A DNA stretch of 45,553 nucleotides from the NCBI GenBank assembly GCA_017694885.1, contig JADIMH010000013.1, forward strand, positions 1 through 45,553, in the 5' to 3' direction. The DNA is from Candidatus Cryptobacteroides faecipullorum. GTDB lineage: Bacteria; Bacteroidota; Bacteroidia; Bacteroidales; UBA932. The position numbers were made by a program, and so were the translations under genes. This document shows positions 43,088-45,553 of this stretch, piece by piece (within the stretch, counting starts at the first letter, position 1; every line of letters begins with the position of its first letter). Below the pieces are notes generated by a model that saw nothing but the letters and a program-made list of their open reading frames with translations, ran no database searches and was not told where the DNA came from.

Positions 43088-44515
43088 ATGTATTTGGAAA
43101 ACAATGATACCATCTGCGCACCGGCTACCGTTCCCGGCACCGGTGCGATATCTGTAATAAGGGTAAGCGGTGAGAACGCCCTTGAAATCGCCGACAAGGT
43201 CGTCAAATGCGGAAAACCCGAAGCCATCATGTCAGCCAAGGGTTATACGATAAAATTCGGGACAATCTGCGATGAAGACGGTTCCCCTGTAGATGAAGTG
43301 CTGGTAAGCATTTTCCGCGCACCCCATTCCTACACAGGGGAAAATTCAGTCGAAATATCTTGCCATGCTTCCAAATACATTGTGCAACAGATCATTCTTC
43401 TTTTGTTGAAGGCGGGTGCCCGTGCCGCCGAACCCGGAGAATTCACGCGCAGGGCTTTTCTCAACGGGAAAATGGATCTCGCACAGGCAGAAGCCGTCGC
43501 TGACCTGATCGCATCCCAAAGTGCAGGAGCACACAAGATCGCCTACAACCAGATGAAAGGCGGCTTCTCGTCCGAACTCAAGGAAATGCGGTCACGGCTT
43601 CTGGAAATTGTCGCCCTGATGGAACTTGAACTCGACTTCAGTGAAGAAGAGGTGGAATTCGCTGACAGGAGCCAGCTAAATACGCTTCTCGACCGCGTAA
43701 TGAAACACATTTCCAGGCTGATCGACTCGTTCCGTTTGGGCAATGCCATCAAAAACGGAGTCCCGGTAGCCATTGCCGGAGCCACCAACACAGGCAAAAG
43801 CACCCTGCTCAATGCCCTTCTCGGAGAAGACAGGGCCATCGTCTCGGATGTCCACGGAACCACCCGCGACACTGTTGAAGAAACCTTGAACATAGACGGC
43901 ATCCTGTTCCGGTTCATAGACACTGCAGGAATCCGGGAAACCTCCGAAACCGTCGAAAAAATCGGCATCGAACGCACCTGGAAGAAAATCTCCGAAGCCG
44001 ACATCGTACTCGGAATGACGGATATCACCCGAAGACCGGAACAGATCGGGGAAGAACTTGATGAACTGCTCCCGAAAATAGATCCGGACAAGCAGACACT
44101 GATCCTGTTGCTGAACAAATGCGACATCCTCTCCCCTGCCGGACTCGAAGCCCGGCGAACATTCATGACCGGCTATCTTGCTTCGAAAGGACTCCAATCG
44201 GTAAAACTCCTGCCGATTTCCGCCAAAAGGAAGGAAGGCATACCGGAGCTGAAAGATATCCTGTCCGGCAGCAGGAAAGACAAACTCGCCGAATCCGACA
44301 CCACTCTCATCACCAACCTCCGTCACGTCGAAGCCCTTACCAAAACCTTCGAAGCCCTCACAAGAGTAAAATCCGGCCTTGCATCCGGCATCCCTACCGA
44401 TCTGGTCGCCCAGGACATCCGTGAAGCCCTCTACTACATCGGATCGATTGTCGGCGAAATATCTGACAATGAAGTACTTGGTCTAATCTTCAGCCGGTTT
44501 TGCATCGGCAAGTAA
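43088..44515 (+). CDS. mnmE: tRNA modification GTPase MnmE
   Basis: With MnmG, MnmE installs the 5-carboxymethylaminomethyl-type modification at U34 of certain tRNAs. From the ATG at 43088 the protein has 475 aa. The N-terminal folate-binding domain starts at NDTICAPATVPGTGAISVIR. The helical domain encloses a G domain with G1 GATNTGKST (near residue 231), G2 VHGTTRDT, G3 DTAGI and G4 LNKCD. The C-terminus is the universal FCIGK with its essential Cys. It has a hairpin terminator 45 bases downstream. The 3' end is a known integration site in other bacteria (SGI1 in enterics), and mobile-element-like DNA begins soon after. Confidence 0.95.
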   Translation: MYLENNDTICAPATVPGTGAISVIRVSGENALEIADKVVKCGKPEAIMSAKGYTIKFGTICDEDGSPVDEVLVSIFRAPHSYTGENSVEISCHASKYIVQQIILLLLKAGARAAEPGEFTRRAFLNGKMDLAQAEAVADLIASQSAGAHKIAYNQMKGGFSSELKEMRSRLLEIVALMELELDFSEEEVEFADRSQLNTLLDRVMKHISRLIDSFRLGNAIKNGVPVAIAGATNTGKSTLLNALLGEDRAIVSDVHGTTRDTVEETLNIDGILFRFIDTAGIRETSETVEKIGIERTWKKISEADIVLGMTDITRRPEQIGEELDELLPKIDPDKQTLILLLNKCDILSPAGLEARRTFMTGYLASKGLQSVKLLPISAKRKEGIPELKDILSGSRKDKLAESDTTLITNLRHVEALTKTFEALTRVKSGLASGIPTDLVAQDIREALYYIGSIVGEISDNEVLGLIFSRFCIGK

Positions 44516-44560
44516 CCATCTGATTATCAATGAGTTGAATTGATTGTAATCGATTAATAT

Positions 44561-44585
44561 GGCGCTCTTTACGGGCGCCTTTTTT
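44561..44585 (+). terminator. Intrinsic terminator of mnmE
   Basis: GGCGCTC, loop TTTAC, GGGCGCC, followed by TTTTTT. 7-bp stem with two G-U pairs and a clear T-run, 45 bases past the mnmE stop. Confidence 0.8.
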
Positions 44586-44596
44586 GTTGCACAAGT

Positions 44597-44682
44597 ATCG
44601 TTGATAATCGTTGCTAAGGCTTTTTACGCCATTTTTTGTACCCCCTGTGTACCTCACCACGAAAATCCGAGGATTATCGTTG
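44597..44682 (+). repeat. ATCGTTG direct repeats, three copies
   Basis: ATCGTTG occurs at 44597-44603, 44607-44613 (10 bp apart) and 44676-44682. The last two extend as TAATCGTTGCTAAGG and TTATCGTTGGCAAGG (12 of 15 identical). Between them TGTACC is found twice, 11 bp apart (44637-44642, 44648-44653). The helical-turn spacing suggests binding sites of an integrase, excision factor or regulator. Confidence 0.5.
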
Positions 44683-44699
44683 GCAAGGTCGTGGAGAAA

Positions 44700-44739
44700 T
44701 GAGACGCTGTGAGACACAGTGATACGCAGAGATACAGTT
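44700..44739 (+). repeat. 10-bp tandem repeats before the multi-HTH gene
   Basis: Four consecutive 10-mers TGAGACGCTG, TGAGACACAG, TGATACGCAG, AGATACAGTT show a shared GA-[GT]-AC-[AG]-C core. They end 25 bases before the HTH gene ATG, where an autoregulatory operator or excisionase array would sit. Confidence 0.5.
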
Positions 44740-44764
44740 TTGGCGAAATAAAAAGATAAATGAA

Positions 44765-45553
44765 ATGGCTAGTAACATCAACATTCAGAAAAAATGTGAG
44801 TGGTGTGGCAAATTATTTATTGCCCACAAAATCTCGACACGATGCTGTTCGCGTCGTTGTGCTAACCTTGCCTACAAAGAAAAAACAAGGCAAAAGCGTG
44901 TTAGCGAATTCCAAACAATGGTCAATCAGCAAATCGAAAAAGAAGATTGCATTGACAAGGATTTCTTTACCCCAAGCGAAGCTGCAAAGTATATCGGCAT
45001 CAGCAGGGCTACCTTTTACAGGTATCTGGAAACTAACCTGATAAAATCGGTTCAGTAAAAGAGAAAGACTATTATCAGAAAACGAGACATCGAGGCTCTA
45101 TTTGATAATGCTTCTCCTTACAAAAAACATCTACCAAGAGCTAAGCAGAGCATCACTGACTTCTACACCACAGCTGAAGTCAAGGAGAAGTATGGCATAA
45201 AAGATTCCTGGATATTTCATATAGCTAAAGAGCATAATATACCCCGGACATTTAACCGTGGGAAAACCTATTGGAGCAAAAAACATATTGATGACTACTT
45301 TGCAAAAAAAGCTCCTGATCCTGAAATCAAGGAATGGTACAGCACGCAAGACATGCAGGAGAAGTTCGGCATGACGCTGACGGCCATCTATTCTTTTGTT
45401 TCAAAGAATGCCATTCCCAAAAAGAAGGTCGGCATCATGGTGTACTACTCCAAGAAACATGTGGACATTGCCAAAGGTCTCATAGCTCCCGAAGAGCCCA
45501 AATACTACACCATTGCCGAGGCTATGGAGCGATTCAATCTGACACGGGACCAA
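44765..45553 (+). pseudogene. Multi-HTH excisionase/MerR-like gene with in-frame stop, cut by the window end
   Basis: The first ORF (97 aa, to 45058) has an N-terminal zinc-ribbon-like Cys set (CEWC at 11-14, CCSRRC at 27-32) and an HTH_17/MerR-like helix-turn-helix, FFTPSEAAKYIGISRATFYRYLE. After a TAA at 45056-45058 the same frame stays open to the window edge. It encodes three further repeats of the same type: FYTTAEVKEKYGIKDSWIF, WYSTQDMQEKFGMTLTAIY and YYTIAEAMERFNLTRDQ. No start codon follows closely, so this looks like one gene broken by a nonsense change (CAA to TAA would suffice). Such proteins accompany tyrosine integrases in Bacteroidota mobile elements. The region is AT-richer than its neighbours. 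Confidence 0.7.

Noticed and set aside
44490..44717. 75-aa minus-strand ORF across the mnmE end
   Set aside because: It crosses the mnmE stop and terminator and the repeat field, has no promoter or start context, and shows no recognisable motif.
1..45553. CRISPR array, complete insertion sequence, toxin-antitoxin pair or restriction system
   Set aside because: No regularly spaced repeats of CRISPR length, no transposase with terminal inverted repeats and no paired toxin-antitoxin or restriction-methylase genes were seen.

Overview
The window reads as a chromosomal segment of a Bacteroidota bacterium, most likely order Bacteroidales. The evidence is a type III glutamine synthetase, an S46 acidic dipeptidyl peptidase (DPP11 type), a TonB-dependent receptor, a DUF4906/fimbrillin-like lipoprotein, a GSCFA protein, and repeated promoters of the Bacteroidota form TTTG-N19-21-TAnnTTTG. 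Genus cannot be decided from the sequence. No rRNA, CRISPR array or complete insertion sequence was seen.

Layout. 1-5.5 kb: tRNA-Cys, then a leftward glnN-exonuclease-rlmI unit diverging from a rightward aminotransferase. 5.5-6.5 kb: a CDF metal exporter. 6.5-13.1 kb: one tightly packed leftward unit, pdxA-rnhA followed by four surface-glycan genes (GT2 glycosyltransferase, flippase, FrhB-like iron-sulfur protein, polysaccharide pyruvyl transferase). 13.2-15.2 kb: an acyltransferase-3 membrane protein and a secreted DUF1349 protein. 15.2-23.8 kb: rightward LuxR-type regulator, recG, WYL regulator, S9 peptidase, O/P-type porin and GSCFA protein. 23.8-26.7 kb: a self-contained ABC exporter operon (ATPase, two paralogous membrane proteins, YtrA-type GntR regulator) with a perfect promoter and a likely operator. 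26.8-29.1 kb: DPP11. 29.2-33.7 kb: leftward carAB behind a leader with a 10-codon ORF and a strong intrinsic terminator, an apparent attenuator. 33.7-37.8 kb: a TonB-dependent receptor diverging from a lipoprotein that joins a fimbrillin-like half to a beta-propeller-like half. 37.8-42.9 kb: a small acidic ORF and sbcDC. 43.0-44.5 kb: mnmE. 44.6 kb to the end: a repeat-dense non-coding stretch, then a multi-HTH excisionase-like gene broken by an in-frame stop. This looks like the edge of an integrated element next to the 3' end of mnmE.

How the genes fit together: S9 peptidase, DPP11, TonB receptor and porin fit a peptide-using, gut- or oral-type lifestyle. GlnN and carAB handle glutamine-derived nitrogen. 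RecG, SbcCD and RNase HI are repair genes. The glycan cluster and acyltransferase probably decorate the surface. The least ordinary parts are the carAB leader, the ABC/GntR cassette with its operator, the fimbrillin-propeller lipoprotein, and the interrupted multi-HTH gene with its repeat field.
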